Shown here: positions 38,296 through 51,560 of the stretch, piece by piece
How the letters are laid out: each line of letters starts with the position of its first letter
How positions within the stretch are numbered: the first letter of the stretch is position 1
Origin: Chinchilla lanigera
Lineage: Eukaryota; Chordata; Mammalia; Rodentia; Chinchillidae
Reading direction: 5' to 3'
DNA length: 64,000 bases
Assembly: GCF_000276665.1 (NCBI RefSeq)
Contig: NW_004955460.1
Span: 5,309,049-5,373,048 of the forward strand
The notes under the pieces: generated by a model
Seen by the model: only the letters and a program-made list of their open reading frames with translations
The model's database searches: none
What the model was told of the DNA's origin: nothing
Made by a program: the position numbers and the translations under genes

Positions 38296-38372
38296 GGCTG
38301 GGGTTGTAGCTCTGTAGCAGAGCACTTGCCTAGCATATATGAGGTTCTGGGTTCAATTTCCCAGCAGTGAAG
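38296..38372 (+). mobile_element. ID SINE, older subfamily
   Basis: 'ggggctggggttgtagctct', 'gagcacttgcctagcatata', 'ctgggttcaatttcccagca'. It lacks the 'gtcgtgagttcgattcc' variant of the young copies and looks more like the general rodent ID. Confidence 0.8.
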
Positions 38373-40561
38373 AAGGACAGAATGCAGATAGGAATGTAGA
38401 CAGTAAAGGCCAGGTTCGTGCAGTTTCAATTGAGAATAGGGATTCTGTTGAAAATTGGATTTGAGGCAATGTATGTGACATTTTGGCTCAAAAATTTGTC
38501 TGTATTTTTTTCATTTTCTAAAACTTTGCATGAGGTTGAATTTAAACATGGAAGGCTAGCTGATCTGGCAAAAGAAATTTCAAGTCAGTCCAAAGTTCAG
38601 GTTGTGGCATGACTATTGCTGGCTGCTTTTTGCTAAATTTATACTGAGAAATGGGAGAAAAAGTAGAGCAGAAAGACTTGAAAAACTTAAATTCTATATA
38701 AAAAAGATTTACATGGGAAGTTGGAACCAAAGAAGGTGAAGTTTCTGGAAAAACTGCTGTCATTAAAAGGAAGTCGAGGACTTTTTACAGAAACAGGAAG
38801 AAAGATGACTTGAGGGCATCCAGGGAATCATAAAAACTTCCACCCATTGTAGGTTTATGGGTGTAAGAATGTAAAACTTTCATTTCAAAAGAGTCCCTGG
38901 CCCCCTGGTCAAGAAGAGTTGTCTAGGGAACTACTTCCCTGGGATTCAGTTTCACTGTGTTCAGCCATCCAGGTACTCAAAGGTCCAAAGTGGACTGGCT
39001 ACTGTTCAAGCTTCTGGCAGGCTTTGGCATCCTCCACATAAAGCTGGTTTTGAATGCATGTGGAATGGAAAAGTTTTGGGGTCATGAAGGTTTCCACCTG
39101 AATTTCAAAGGAAGGTTTGGGATGCTGGGCTAATATGTGTGACAACATCAGATTCTCTACCAGAAGTCTATGAAAGGATGATATGTGAAGTTCTGAAAGT
39201 GAAGCTAAAGATTCAGTGAAGACCCCTGGAAGATGACGACGCCAGTTACATGGAACATTAGCCAAAGAAAGGCACAGTGAGTGGAGCCAGTGCAAGAAAT
39301 AGGTCTTGTATATTGCAACAAATAAGGTCATAGTTGTGGGCCTGTCCAAGCCCTCCGCAACTCACATTACCATATCATGTGCCCTGGATGCCAGATGTGA
39401 AACTATAGGACTTAATATATTCCTTTCTCAGTTTGGGTCCCACTTTAGTCCAGTTCTTTTCTATTTTCCTATTTTTCCCTTCTGGAATGGGACTGTTAAC
39501 CTTGTGTCATTGTCTCCTGGAATAAGGTAACTTGCTTTTTGGATTGTTGTATGACTTACAGCTAAGAGTTTGCCTTGAGTCTCAGAGGAGATTTGTACCA
39601 TGTTTGTAGTCCACTATGGTTCCCTTCCTCTCTCCACACTTAGGGGCAGAGACCATGTCTATTCTTGAAACTGTGCCTTGATACAGTGGGCTTAGATTGG
39701 ATATGGGGGTCACTGGGGATTGTTCTTTTTGGTGTTTACAATTGGACACCTCATCTGTACTCTGGGAGAACTTGGATGATTCTGGCAGTTTCTTGTTCTT
39801 AACTCTGAGATGAGTGACCTAAGAACACAGAACTGATTCCAAGAAGCTGGAAAATTTTTTTCACATTAGAATTTAAACAAGAAATCTGTAATGTCATCAG
39901 AGATATAATTCTACATGTTATTCTGTTATTCCAGCAGAGTAAGAAGTCATCACAGAACCAATTTCCTCCTTTGGTTTTGTCCTGATAATGAATCTTCATG
40001 CTTTGCGGTAAATGTGGCTCTATTGAAAGTGGAGATCTTCGTTGACATTTCTCCACTGTGTTGGCACATTTTCATTTTCAGTTACTAACATGCTTCCTCT
40101 TTTCAGAAATTTATTCCCAAATTGCCAACAGAGAAGCCCTGGTGTTTGTGAGACCATAAAGCCCTTTCCTTTGATAGAATCTCTGAGCAGTTTCAACACA
40201 ATTGAATACCTGGAAATTAAAAAACAAAACAATAAAAGCAAAACAAAAAACCCAACTTATTTCTCAGAATAATTTGACTGGTAACTTAGAAAAGTAGGTT
40301 GACCAGTTGGATCAGATCCTTTTTTTTCTTGCTTTTAGTATTTTTATTTTCTCTAGTGTTTTCTGATAGTCATTGCCTCAATGGAAATGCATAGTGTATA
40401 AAATAAGTTCATGAGGAAATTTACAAACTCTATTATGACACAAAACCTACATTCAAGGATTTTCAAAGGAACTCAGAAGATTGATACCAGGACAAGTTGT
40501 TAAACTGATCACCACGTCCTGATGCTGAGGTGAAAGCTGAGATTTGACTGTGAATAGTGTG

Positions 40562-40621
40562 ATAGTGCAGGCTGGCTCAAGATATTTGCAGAAGGACCTA
40601 AACTCATTGTAACCACTCCTG
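40562..40621 (+). CDS. TRGJ: T-cell receptor gamma joining segment, JP1 type, cassette B
   Basis: In frame with the constant gene it reads D-S-A-G-W-L-K-I-F-A-E-G-P-K-L-I-V-T-T-P, then a perfect donor (g|gtaagt). This is very close to human TRGJP1 (GWFKIFAEGTKLIVTSP) and to the mouse J type. The only odd residue is P after F-A-E-G. The RSS is poor: the bases at the heptamer position are TAGTGTG (40555-40561) and no nonamer is found 12 bp upstream. So the coding part is almost intact while recombination is doubtful. Confidence 0.78.
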
Positions 40622-41289
40622 GTAAGTACAGTTTTGCATTTTTACCCCAATAGTGAAAAACTGACAGATGTTTTTGAGAAAACAATGATTTACCATCAAC
40701 TTTATCTGAATCTGACACATTCTTAGCTTCAGAGCATGAACTGTTTATCAGATCATCACTGAGTATTGACATTTTGGAACAACTTAGCAAATCTTCTATC
40801 AAGGGCAATTGGATTCCAAAAAGAAATTGCTTTATAATCAATGCACATGTCTATCCTTCCATGCATATGAATCACAAAACATCTATAAACCATATTGAAC
40901 ACTGTCAAGTACTCAAACATATGATTATTTTTATTGGTTCTTTTTTAAATTGAAGAAATATTAAACAATTGTAAATTATACTGTAGATCAAGAATTGACT
41001 TCATACTTGGAAATCTGTTAAGGGAGGAGATTTAGAATATTCTGACACATTCTAAGGAAGGAGATACATGTTCAGACATATGTGATGCAAAAGAACTGCC
41101 ATATTCAAGCTCCCTAGGAAGAGTGGAACTTAAATTCCTTCCATTCCTTATCATATTTAGATTAAACTGATTGTATTTGAGTTTTGTTATTGTTTAATTT
41201 CAGAAGAGCCAACTTTCAATATTAAAAAAAAATATTGGCAGAATTTTGAAACAAGTGAAAAGAAAAAATTAGGTAAAGGCTTTTAAGGC

Positions 41290-41345
41290 AGTACCTAAAC
41301 GAAGGGCAGGATCATCAATTTTTTGGTACTAGCACAAAACTCCAG
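41290..41345 (+). pseudogene. TRGJP: Relic of a JP-type TRG joining segment, cassette B
   Basis: 'caggatcatcaattttttgg' corresponds to the relic at 4966-5031. One frame gives F-F-G-T-S-T-K-L before the donor cag|gtaaat, so the F-G signature is partly present, but the 3' end is about 9 bp shorter than in A and no RSS is recognisable. Confidence 0.5.
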
Positions 41346-41435
41346 GTAAATTTCCTTTCCATTCTGCAAGGTGCAGTGGGAAGGGGAGATGCAGGAATGC
41401 AGGTGGTCTGGGCCCCGGGCAGGGGCTGGCTCAAG

Positions 41436-41444
41436 TTCTTGGAA
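41436..41444. promoter_or_regulatory. STAT-type TTCNNNGAA motif, cassette B
   Basis: TTCTTGGAA, the counterpart of 5120-5128, again about 90 bp after the JP relic, within a conserved block ('ctggctcaagttcttggaat'). Confidence 0.35.
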
Positions 41445-41619
41445 TTGCACCTGGTTTGGACCCGCATCACAGTGGGACCTCTGCAGAGGCCAAGGGACTT
41501 AGTCCAGGTTCTAAGAAGCAGTGCTCTCCCTGACCTGGCAGGGGAGATATCAGCAAGGAGTTTAGAGTCATTGAGAATCTGCAGGGAAAGGATCTCTGCT
41601 GTACAGATTTCATGAATCA

Positions 41620-44020
41620 GTTTGGATTCTGTATTTTATTTGCTTAATTCTAAAAGCAGTCAGGGGAAAAAGCAAAACCAAAATCTGCTGAAATTATCAT
41701 TTGGTTATAGAAAAAATTAAATAGGGTTACTTTGACACTAGGGTACTTAATATCAAGTGTCAAAACATTTCTCTTTACGACTCTATTCAAGAATGACAAA
41801 AGGTTCATTTTAATTTTTTAAATTCAAATCAACAGCTCATTCAGTTGGTTCATTTTTTAATTAGTCTTAAAAGATGCAATTTTGCTTGAGTGAGGGAGAA
41901 CATTTCATCCAAGAGATGACTATTTTGCTTTGGATCCACTGAAATAGAAATTTTCAGAGATGTTTTCATTAAGTTGATACAGCACTGAAAAATGGAAATA
42001 CATTATAATTTTTATTTCTTTACTGATTAAGAGAATATAAACAAATTAACTTATAAATTGAAAACTAATTTTGATTTTTTTAAAGTATTCAACTATGGCA
42101 ACAAAATTAATGATGACACAAACATAATTCATAAGTTCTCTAAGAAATAATTTTTAGGAGTATAAGGATAGATATAGCTTAATTCTGGAAAATGATTTCT
42201 GGGGCTACCCCTTCCTATTACCTATCCTATAACAAGTAAATTTAGAGTCAACAGTGGTTATGTTTTTAAAATCATTAAAATTCTTGCTAACCATTTAAAA
42301 ACCGTAAAATTATGAAAAAATATTTAAAACCTTAAATTCATATTGTCATTTATAACCGTTATCAATCTGTTATATTTTCATTCAAATATTTTATCTATGT
42401 ATATTTGATTTTTGTTGTAAAAACTTAAGGCACACTAGATACACAATAATGAATCTGATTGAGTTGTATTTAACAGTACTTCATGGACATTCTTCTCTGA
42501 TGTCCTTAACATCATTCAATAACTGAGAAAGTTTCAGGATTTTTTATTTCTAGTTATCTGTGCAATAAAAATGTGATTTGCTACAAGAATATATTATAAG
42601 GATTAATTGAAATTAAGTATGGAAAGTTCCTAACCCAATGGCTGGCAGTTGGTAGGAGATGGAATGCTAATTCTTTTCCACAATTCAAATTACTACTCAT
42701 TACAGTCCTATATAAACTCAGGAATACAGACAAATTTATTAAACATATAATCTACAGCTCATATTAGAATAAATGGTTAGTATGTGCAACTTGCTTTTTA
42801 TCTGTAAGACTAATAGTACTTGCTTCTAAACATGATTAGAAAGTCATATGCATGATTTTACAATATTACCTTCCTGAATACAAGGTGATCCTTCATTTCC
42901 CAGGGGTATCAACTTCTAAAAATTAAATATATTTTCTTTTACCTTGTGTATATAAACTTAAATAGATAATAGTCCAATTTGTACCTATAATATATAACTT
43001 TTAAATCGGTATATGTGTAGAGAGTGAAAATTATTTTAAAACAACAATCAACTAAAAGTATTGCTTTTTTCCTCCCAAATTTCATTAGAAATTTTGCCCA
43101 GGCTTCACCTGCATCTACATTTGATCTTAACCAAAAAGCCGGGAAGTGATTCATGCACCTATATCTAAAACATCTTCCTAAGAGCAACTTTCTAAGTCAC
43201 CCCATATCAGAGTATCCATTTAGAATCCCCATACCATGATAGGTGTCAGTGGATATTTTAGCCCCCAAACCAATTATCTTTACATATAACAAAAAGGAAG
43301 CATTTTTCATTAATTATCAGTCTATATATGTATGAAGTAAGTATAAATTATTTGAGACCTTAGTCTCAAGTAATAAGACCAAAGCCATGTTCAATTCCTT
43401 TTATTTATTTTTTTTTTCTCTTCTTAGTGCTATCTCCAAATACCAGTGTTAAACTGGGTTCATTTTAGGTTGATGTGTACCCAAGTTGTATTTTTAGATC
43501 AGAATGCTGGAAGAGCATCTTTTCATGACAGGCTATACACAGACTGTTTCACAAAGCAATCCCTGCATCATAAGGGATAATTTAAGGAATGAAACCCTCA
43601 TGGTATGTTACTGCACTCTCAGTCTGTTTAAATTCATCATGTCTGTGATTTTATCACAAAGTTAGGATTTGCAAACATATCTTCCATTCCCCGTGCCTTA
43701 TTTGTGCTACACCTTACAACAAAATGAACACCTGTGGCAAAAGACAAACATGTTAAAAGGCACATATGTGGATCTTAATTTAAACTGTTTTGAAAACCTA
43801 TTTGAAAAGACATAAAATAAAATATGTAAGTACAATGACCATGAAATAAGAATAGAAGGCAAAAGTTGTACGGCAAGTAGAAGAAAACATGCCTGTCGCC
43901 TGTGATTATCTAGCAAAAAAAAAAAAAAAAAATTACAGTAAGACTTCATGCTGAAAGATGAAAGGAGAATGTAGTGGAGTCCATACTTTCTATCATTTGA
44001 TAAGTGGTAACAAACTATCA
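41620..44020. other. Extra AT-rich segment in cassette B between JP relic and J
   Basis: Cassette A passes directly from about 5180 to text that in B resumes near 44020, so about 2.4 kb is additional here (or was lost in A). It is AT-rich with no gene, and includes the U2 fragment at 43115. Confidence 0.6.
43115..43150 (-). pseudogene. RNU2: Fragment of a U2 snRNA pseudogene (5' end)
   Basis: On the minus strand, starting at 43150, 36 bases match the very 5' end of U2 snRNA with about five mismatches ('gctttttggttaagatcaaa'). The match stops abruptly near the start of the 'gtagtatctg' part and continues into unrelated sequence. This is typical of a truncated or template-switched retroposed copy. 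It is too short to work. Confidence 0.7.
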
Positions 44021-45002
44021 TATATGATAGTTTTCATTCTAAAATTAGAAAAGAACTTCAAAGAGGAAAGTGAAGTGGGCAATGGACATTATTTTCCACA
44101 TCCATTTGGGAAACTGAGGAAATGGTCTTTAAACAAACCCACTTCACATCACTATGGCATCGGTGCTGTGGGTCTTCCAACACCCAGTGCCATGCCGGGA
44201 TGGGGGCCTCTGCACACAGGGTCACACAAACAACATTTAATGATCTAAGATGTCTTTGAGGACCGGGTCTCCTGCGAATTATGTAATTATTCCACCTGGG
44301 AAGGCTGAGATGGGAATTGCAAGCTTGGCTTTGGCATGAGCTGACAGAATGCTGAACTTTCTGGTGAAAGGTTTGAATTCACATGGGTTGTGCTACTGAT
44401 TGGGAAAGAGCCATGGTCCTGGACAACACAAAGTGTTTTCCCAGCCCTACTCACCTAGTAGCTCGAGCAGGGCTCCCTTTGATGGTCTTAATGTGCAGAA
44501 AAGATAGGTAAGAGCCTACTAAAACTTGAGTATGCAAAAGGCGTATTTCCCGTGATGGCTTTGAGAGCAAAGCTGACTGTTAACCCAGGACAGATGAATG
44601 TGTCTCCTCCCTTCAAAGCCATGGAGCTAGCAGCAACTCAGAATGTGGGGTTCTAAGTAAAGGTGAGGTTTTGTTCTATGAGAGTAAAATGTCATGTTGG
44701 AATAGTCAGAGTAAATTATTAATAACAATGATAATAATAACGTCCTGTTGTGTTCCAATACTATATTGTTAATCAAATTGCTCTTTACACCATTTCACTT
44801 TGGTGTCACTTTAGTGCTGGTAGTGATGTTGATTTATTCTAATATTAAGACAAATAAAACACTACAAACTTATTACCCAATGTGCTCAGCCACTGAACTG
44901 TTTATGAGCAAAATGAACCACGACAGGAATCCTAGTGTCTACAGAACCACAGGTCATCCTCTTTCCTCAGGATGAGAACTCAGGGTCCCTAAACTACTTT
45001 TC

Positions 45003-45030
45003 AGTTTTTGATATGTGTTCAATCACTGTG
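45003..45030 (+). other. 12-RSS of the intact J segment (B)
   Basis: Nonamer AGTTTTTGA (45003-45011), 12-bp spacer, heptamer CACTGTG (45024-45030). The heptamer is perfect and the nonamer has changes only at its two ends. Confidence 0.93.
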
Positions 45031-45080
45031 GAATTATGCTAAGAAAGTCTTCGGTGGAGGAACAAAAGTTGTTGTCATAG
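45031..45080 (+). CDS. TRGJ: T-cell receptor gamma joining segment, J1/J2 type, cassette B (intact)
   Basis: It encodes N-Y-A-K-K-V-F-G-G-G-T-K-V-V-V-I plus one base, then the donor gtgagt. The F-G-G-G signature and 12-RSS are intact, and the phase matches exon 1 of gene B, 3.5 kb downstream. It is the counterpart of 6206-6252. The V gene at 28150 can join it by simple deletion of 16 kb, so V-J(B)-C(B) is the expected main product of this part of the locus. Confidence 0.92.
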
Positions 45081-48000
45081 GTGAGTATCTGAAGAAGGTA
45101 TTTCCAAGGTATTAGAGGGAAGAAAAAGCTTGATTTTTTTTTGGAATAACAGTAAGAATGTTTAGAAAAAAAGAGGAATTTGAAGGGAATTTGATGTACA
45201 AATCTTAGAGATTCTGATACAAATGCATATACTAAAGGAAATTGTAGGCAATGCTGTATGAGCAAATATTAGGGTTTGGTTATGTGGACATGTGAACCTT
45301 CTATAAAGTGCTCACATATACTATACATAATGATGCCATTATAGTGTTTGACTCTGGGACAAAGTTCACTATTATTTGATGTCTGTGATAGATTACTAAA
45401 GCACACTCATTCCCTTTTCTCATGGCCAAGTGTGTTGTGAGTCTGAGTTTCAAGGGAGGCAGACCTGGAGCACTAGCTACACCACACGTAGCGTACTAAA
45501 TGTGGGTGATCATTTTGTTTGGCTTGAGTTTTTTAAACCAGTGTGAACTGAATGTATATAGTAATTGAGTGAAATTCTGTGAATAAAGTTCTTAGACTGA
45601 TGTCCAACATATAACAGGAGACTGATAAATGTTCTTCCAATTCAAATATAAAGAGTATGTTTTGTCCAATTTGCAGAACAGTTTTCAGCAAATTAATTTA
45701 CAGAGAAGATATTCTCTATAGGATTCAGCTGTATTTCTGGCTGCTCAAATGAAAGGTTAATTTTAACATCCACTTGTACAAAAAGAAATGGAATCTGGAG
45801 ATATTTCTTTCTCCTTGGAAGTTTTCCATCAGTTGGCAAAATATTAAATCACAAGACATTTTGTAAAAATTGTCTTGTTCTATGTGCTATAAGTCTTTAT
45901 CTTTATCTTTGTTAATATCTCTAAAATTAGTCTTAATTACTCCCAAAATTTTTAGCCAATAAAATGAGGCTTCTCACTATATTGGTCAGAAAAAACTTTA
46001 AATTCATACAGAAAATACTCAAGTTACAAAATCAATTAAATATAGTTGGAAACTAGTCATAAATCTGAAATACAGCTGGGGGATACAGCTCAGCGGCATA
46101 GAGCTTGCCTGGGAAGTGTGACGTCCTGAGTGAGATTCCCAGTACCAAAAAAAAAAAAAAAAAATCTAAAATACATATTTAAATATAAAATAGCTATAAT
46201 GGTTTGGTGAAAGAAAAAAACAAAAACTAGAGCGCATGAACTTTCATATGCAGATTTGTAATATCATACCTTCAAGAAAAAAATGCCACTGATATTTGGT
46301 AAATTTATATGTAATTCAAATCATTGCATGTTAAAATACAAAGTTAGGGAATTTAACTCAGAATGTATTGTATAAATAGGTAAAAGAACATACACAAATG
46401 AATCAGATTTATTTTTTAATAAATAAAATCTATGGAAGCTATTCTCTTCATTATTCAAATAAGATAGAATAGATGCCACTGTATAGATGACAAAACAAAT
46501 TTCCCACAAAAAACATTCTTAATATTTAAAAGTCACGTTTAAAAAGACAGTGGGGAATATAAAAATCCAGAGTGTAAGGAATAACCATATAAATCAAGTA
46601 CACTAAGCCTTAGCTAACTACTGTAATGTGAAAGTTATGGAAGATAAATTTTATTTTTTACTCAAAAGTATGACACTTCAAAGAATATTTCTAAGGAAAA
46701 GCAACAAGAGGCAATGAAGAGTGTGCTATTGTACATAAATATTTTCCAGTTCATCAGCTGATTTTCAGTTTCTTTTTTACAATGAAAATAAAGCATTTCT
46801 GAAGAAACATGTGTTCCTATGATGAAAATTGGATTTAATATATTGACAGGCTAGAACGATAACAGCACAATGGAAAATTTAGTCTTCTTTTTATAACATG
46901 CTTTTAAACTGCAAATAATGTGCATAGCTAGAGAAATATAGACTATTTGAATTAAAAGCAAGATGCAGATAAAATAAGCACATTATTACCCCATTATCTT
47001 TATTACATACTCAGAAATATTCACAATATATACTTACGTATTCTGTAAAAAAAAAAACAACAAAAAAAAAACAACAACAGGAACTTTGCTGAAATAGGCA
47101 GAGAGCCTCAAAAACTTTTGTCTTTTCTTCTCAAATGAGAAACTCAACTCTTTTCTCAAAAATGTATCCATGAATTGGTACAATAACTTCAAATTAGTAT
47201 GAAAAAAATATTGGCAAAGCATTTGCACATCAGTTGCAAATCACATTAGAAAGCCTTTCAACATTTATAATAAATCTTTAGATTAAAAATACATACTCTG
47301 TTATAATGCAGATACATGCGTGTTTTTAAACAAGATGAGGCTTTGTGTTATAGTTTGATGCTGTGTCTGCAACAACTCTGGAACCAAACTTTTAACATCG
47401 AGAATAAAAGAAATTCCAAAATACAGCATAGCCATGGCGTAGATACTAATTTGGGGATGGTCCAAATATGCTCTGGATACATCCTCTCCCTAAGGTGCTC
47501 AATTTGTTTTAAGACAAGTATGAAAAATGCATTTCTGGTATAGAGTTAGTAATGCTTCAACTTCAAATAAATGAAATTCTAAAATAAAGTGTGGTTTCAG
47601 TGAGCATTTTCTAAAGCAAAACAGAATTTAGAGATGTACATTAATGGTAAGACTACCTGAGGAGCATTACTAAAAATTAAAAATAAATTTTTAATTCAAA
47701 TTGTGGAAATATCTCTACTTTGCTTCTAAAGGCAGGATGTTATGAATACATTGAAGTGCAGTTTAAATATTGCCTGTTCCAAAAACCTTATGGTAGTTCA
47801 GACGTAAAGGTGAGATTTTGTATAAAAATAGAGATTAACTAGAACTTCAGAACTTGATATGGGATCTACAGTAGGAGCTCAGAGATCAACCTGGTAGATT
47901 ATTAGTATATGTAGAAGCAGATTTTCATTAAAACAAATGACAGTGTATTATTATGGACAAAAACAAACCCCTACCTTTTGACATTTATTCGTATGAAAGT

Positions 48001-48552
48001 TAGACAAATAGGATACATCCTAGAATCAGCTAAGTGAAGAGTGGATTGAATAGAACTGCCGAGCAGAAGGGTGTGAGTTACTTGGTCATATGATAAAGGA
48101 TGGGAAAGAGGAGTTCTTTACAAGGAATCTTCATCCATAGAGGGATCACCCAGATGACCTGGTCTCCTCCTGTATCCTGACATCCACCAGGAAAACATAT
48201 GAGAAAATGAAGTAAATGTAAACATTTAAAAGGGTTGACGAATGTTGGAAGCCTTGGCGATGAACAGTTAAATATCCTACATCTTAGTATGTGGAGAAAG
48301 GACAAAGGCCAGGTTTGCTTCAGACTCTGTCCCTTCACAGTGGTGACTTTTTTGCAGGGTACTTAATCCCTCGAACCTCTTTGCACACCTATAAAGTAAG
48401 GACAATAACGGCAACCTTGCAATCTATTGGGATGAAAGGTCACAGTAGGCACACCATCAGTGCTACCCTGTCTCCCTATTGCTGTTTCCAAATCATTCAG
48501 TATTTACATTTATCTAATAATTCTCCTTACTGATGTTCCATTCTCCCCACAG
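45081..48552 (+). other. J-C intron of cassette B
   Basis: AT-rich, no gene. Holds MIR copies (about 45420-45640 and 48295-48480) and a younger ID SINE at 46076. Confidence 0.8.
46076..46163 (+). mobile_element. ID SINE
   Basis: 'gggggatacagctcagcggc' and 'cctgagtgagattcccagta' with a poly-A tail. Flanks aaatctgaaatac and aaatctaaaatac form the target-site duplication. Absent from A, so it inserted after the duplication. Confidence 0.9.
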
Positions 48553-48882
<330 letters not shown>

Positions 48883-48983
48883 GTACGTGTATGCCAATAC
48901 AACAGAAAGTTTATCTGAAAAGGAATATGCCACTTTTTCTATCAATAACTACGAAACACAAGTGCAAATCTTTCTTAAATCTA

Positions 48984-49064
48984 GCCAGGGATGTAGCTCA
49001 GTGGCACAGTGCCTGCCTGGCAAGTGTGAGGTCGTGAGTTTGATTCCTGGCACACACACAAAAA
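48984..49064 (+). mobile_element. ID SINE
   Basis: 'agccagggatgtagctcagt', 'aggtcgtgagtttgattcct' and a tail of caca-rich sequence. Absent from gene A intron 1. Confidence 0.85.
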
Positions 49065-49834
49065 ATCTTATTACATGTAATGGTAGGTAGCATAAATGTC
49101 CCACCATTTTACTCACAGAAAGAAAATGGCAGAGGCTGTGGAGAAAGCAAACTGAAAATTTTACATAAGCTCTCGCAGCTTCAGTTTCAATATCTAGAAT
49201 ATTAAGATCACTGAAGCTTTTAATAACTGTCATGTGGATTATATGATACAACATATATGAAAGGACCTACCAGTGTACGACTTGGTAAACAGAGACATGG
49301 AGTTCTTCATTTTGGATGACTAGTTGATTTAGAAATAAGAACACTTTTGTGCCTCGACAAGCACATGCACTCAATCTTGCTGTACATAAAATTTCATCTG
49401 TAAACACTGTTTTGTTTTTTTTTTAAACAAAATGGTGTCCATTAGAGTGCAAACCCAGCTCAACAGAATATAGAATAATGACTGCTGCAATTTTATGGTG
49501 GTGTTGAAATTTTCTGATTTTATTTTATCATTGTTAAGACAAAATTTCATAAGTTAGGCTTGGGTGAGGCTAATGTGTATGAAACTTTCCTTCCCCATGA
49601 GGCATATGCTTCTTGCCCTTAGTACAGGCAGAAGCACAAACATTTACTGTACTACCAGTCTTTGCCAGGTCTGAGTGGGAATGTGAACAGTCTAGGAGGA
49701 GTTAGTGTCCCAGGGCAGATCTGCTACAGTGAAGGGAGAATAATCTTACCCTACTCACTCAAGAATAAATTACTGACGTATAGTTAACTTCTAAGATTTT
49801 AGCTAATAGGGGTGCTGCTGTAAACACGGATATG

Positions 49835-50115
49835 CACTATAATATGTCTTTAACTCAGGAAGTTACTTAGAAGGGGAACAGTTAGGTCAAATGGAATGTC
49901 TAATTTTAGTTTTTTGAGGAATCTTCATACTGATTTCCATAATGGTTGTACTAGTTTACACTGCCACCGACAATGTGGGATTCCCTTTCCCCACAGCCTC
50001 ACCAGCATTTCCTATTGTTCGATTTCTTAATGATTGCCATTCTTTTCTGGAATCTTAGTATTTTAATTTGCATTTCTCTAACGACCAGAGATGTTTAACA
50101 TTTTTTCTTGTATTT
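49835..50115 (-). mobile_element. Old L1 3' region, antisense
   Basis: 'tagttttttgaggaatcttc', 'tactgatttccataatggtt', 'cactgccaccgacaatgtg' and 'ccccacagcctcaccagcat' are the reverse strand of an L1M 3' region. Confidence 0.85.
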
Positions 50116-50280
50116 ACTGGCAAACATGTACTAAAACAAAATTAAAATCAAAAACAAAGATTCAGGCTCATGTCCAAAAAAAATCCCAAAGAAACAGAAA
50201 GGAAGCAATATGAAAGTACAAGTTTAACATAAAGAATGTGCTTACTCCTCTTCTCTTGTAATGACTTTTGTTTTATCTTT

Positions 50281-50438
50281 TTTTTTTTTTTTTTTTTTAG
50301 TTTTGAGACAGGGTATCGCTATGCATTTCAGGCAGCCTTGAGCTCACTTTGTAGCCCAGGCTGGCCTCAAACTCAGTGATCCTCCTCCCTCAGCCTCAGT
50401 ACTGGGATTACAGGCGTGTGCCTCCATGCCCAGCTCAT
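50281..50438 (-). mobile_element. B1-type SINE
   Basis: Poly-T on the left, then 'gagacagggtatcgctatgc', 'agcccaggctggcctcaaac', 'actgggattacaggcgtgtg'. Full-length and little diverged. Confidence 0.92.
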
Positions 50439-50528
50439 AATGATTTTTCTAGCTACAGAGAAAACTGAAAAGAATACTAAGTTTCATGGTAATAATATTA
50501 TGTAAGAGACAGGTTCTAGTTTAAAAGC

Positions 50529-50623
50529 TTTGTCTTGGGCCGGGGATATAGCTCAGTGGCATAAGCGCGTGCCTGGCAAACACAAGGTCCTGAATTGGAT
50601 TCCCGGTACCCGCCCCAAAAAAA
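50529..50623 (+). mobile_element. ID SINE
   Basis: 'gggccggggatatagctcag', 'tcctgaattggattcccggt' and an A tail. The direct repeat aagctttgtctt / aagttttgtctt brackets it. Confidence 0.92.
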
Positions 50624-50999
50624 GTTTTGTCTTTTGTGGGCTTCTCTTGACAACAAAGCTAAAGAACGCACTTCCGTTAATGTAACCCCATACAAATTTC
50701 TAATGCCGCTTCCTGTATTTGTTCTGCTTTGTTTTTGATAAAAACTAAAAATCACACATGGGATGGCAAATGAATCAAGTGATTTTGAAGGGGGTTAAAA
50801 TTAATCTGAGAACTTCAACGTCTTCCTGTCTAGCAGTGCAATATGTAGCGTATCTACAGAATTACACAGAGTGAGACCAATTAGTTCTGGAATAGCAGAG
50901 ATGACATTTTTAATGACTGTTTCTCTGGACTTTTGTTGACAGATTTTATATATGTACGTATATGTGTTGTTGTTACACATCGTTCTGAAAGTTCTCTTG

Positions 51000-51560
51000 T
51001 GAGTGTCTTTGCCAGGTATGATTAAAAGAAACTATGAATGGTACTTTTGAGTGCCATCACAAAAAGGCAAGTTCCTAAAAACATGACGGTGTGTCTTCAT
51101 CCACCTAATTCACTGGATCTGAAACATGTGACTTCTGGTTTTTCCCCAAGGTCAAAATGACCATGAAAGGGAAACATTTTGAATAGATTCAGGACAGCAA
51201 GGCAGTTATGACAGTGCTACAATAGGCATTCATGAAAGAGGGCTTCCAGAACTGCTTCAGAAAGTGGAAAGAATGACGAGGTAAGTGTGTTCAAAGAAAG
51301 AGGGAACTGTTTGAGAGGGATTAATAGCAATGCCTTTAATGTAATAATTATTTTAATTTAAACATTCACTGTATCTTTGGATCACTCCTTGTAAAGAACT
51401 GAAAGACTTCCAGAACTGGCTCATAATGTAGCAAGAATGATGGGACAAATGGATTCAAAGCAAGATATTTTGAGGGAGATTAATAATGGCAATGTGTCTT
51501 TCATTGTAAATTTTTGAAAATTTTCAACATTCCTCATATTTTTCAATCACATCTCATATA
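51000..51560 (+). mobile_element. Two mariner-like fossil segments
   Basis: 51120-51330 and 51396-51550 both contain the 'gacttccagaactg' part and the 'gatgggacaaatg'/'gacgaggtaagtg' region of the element at 31325-31690, so the 3' end is present twice. They sit in intron 1 of gene B just upstream of exon 2a. Confidence 0.6.
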
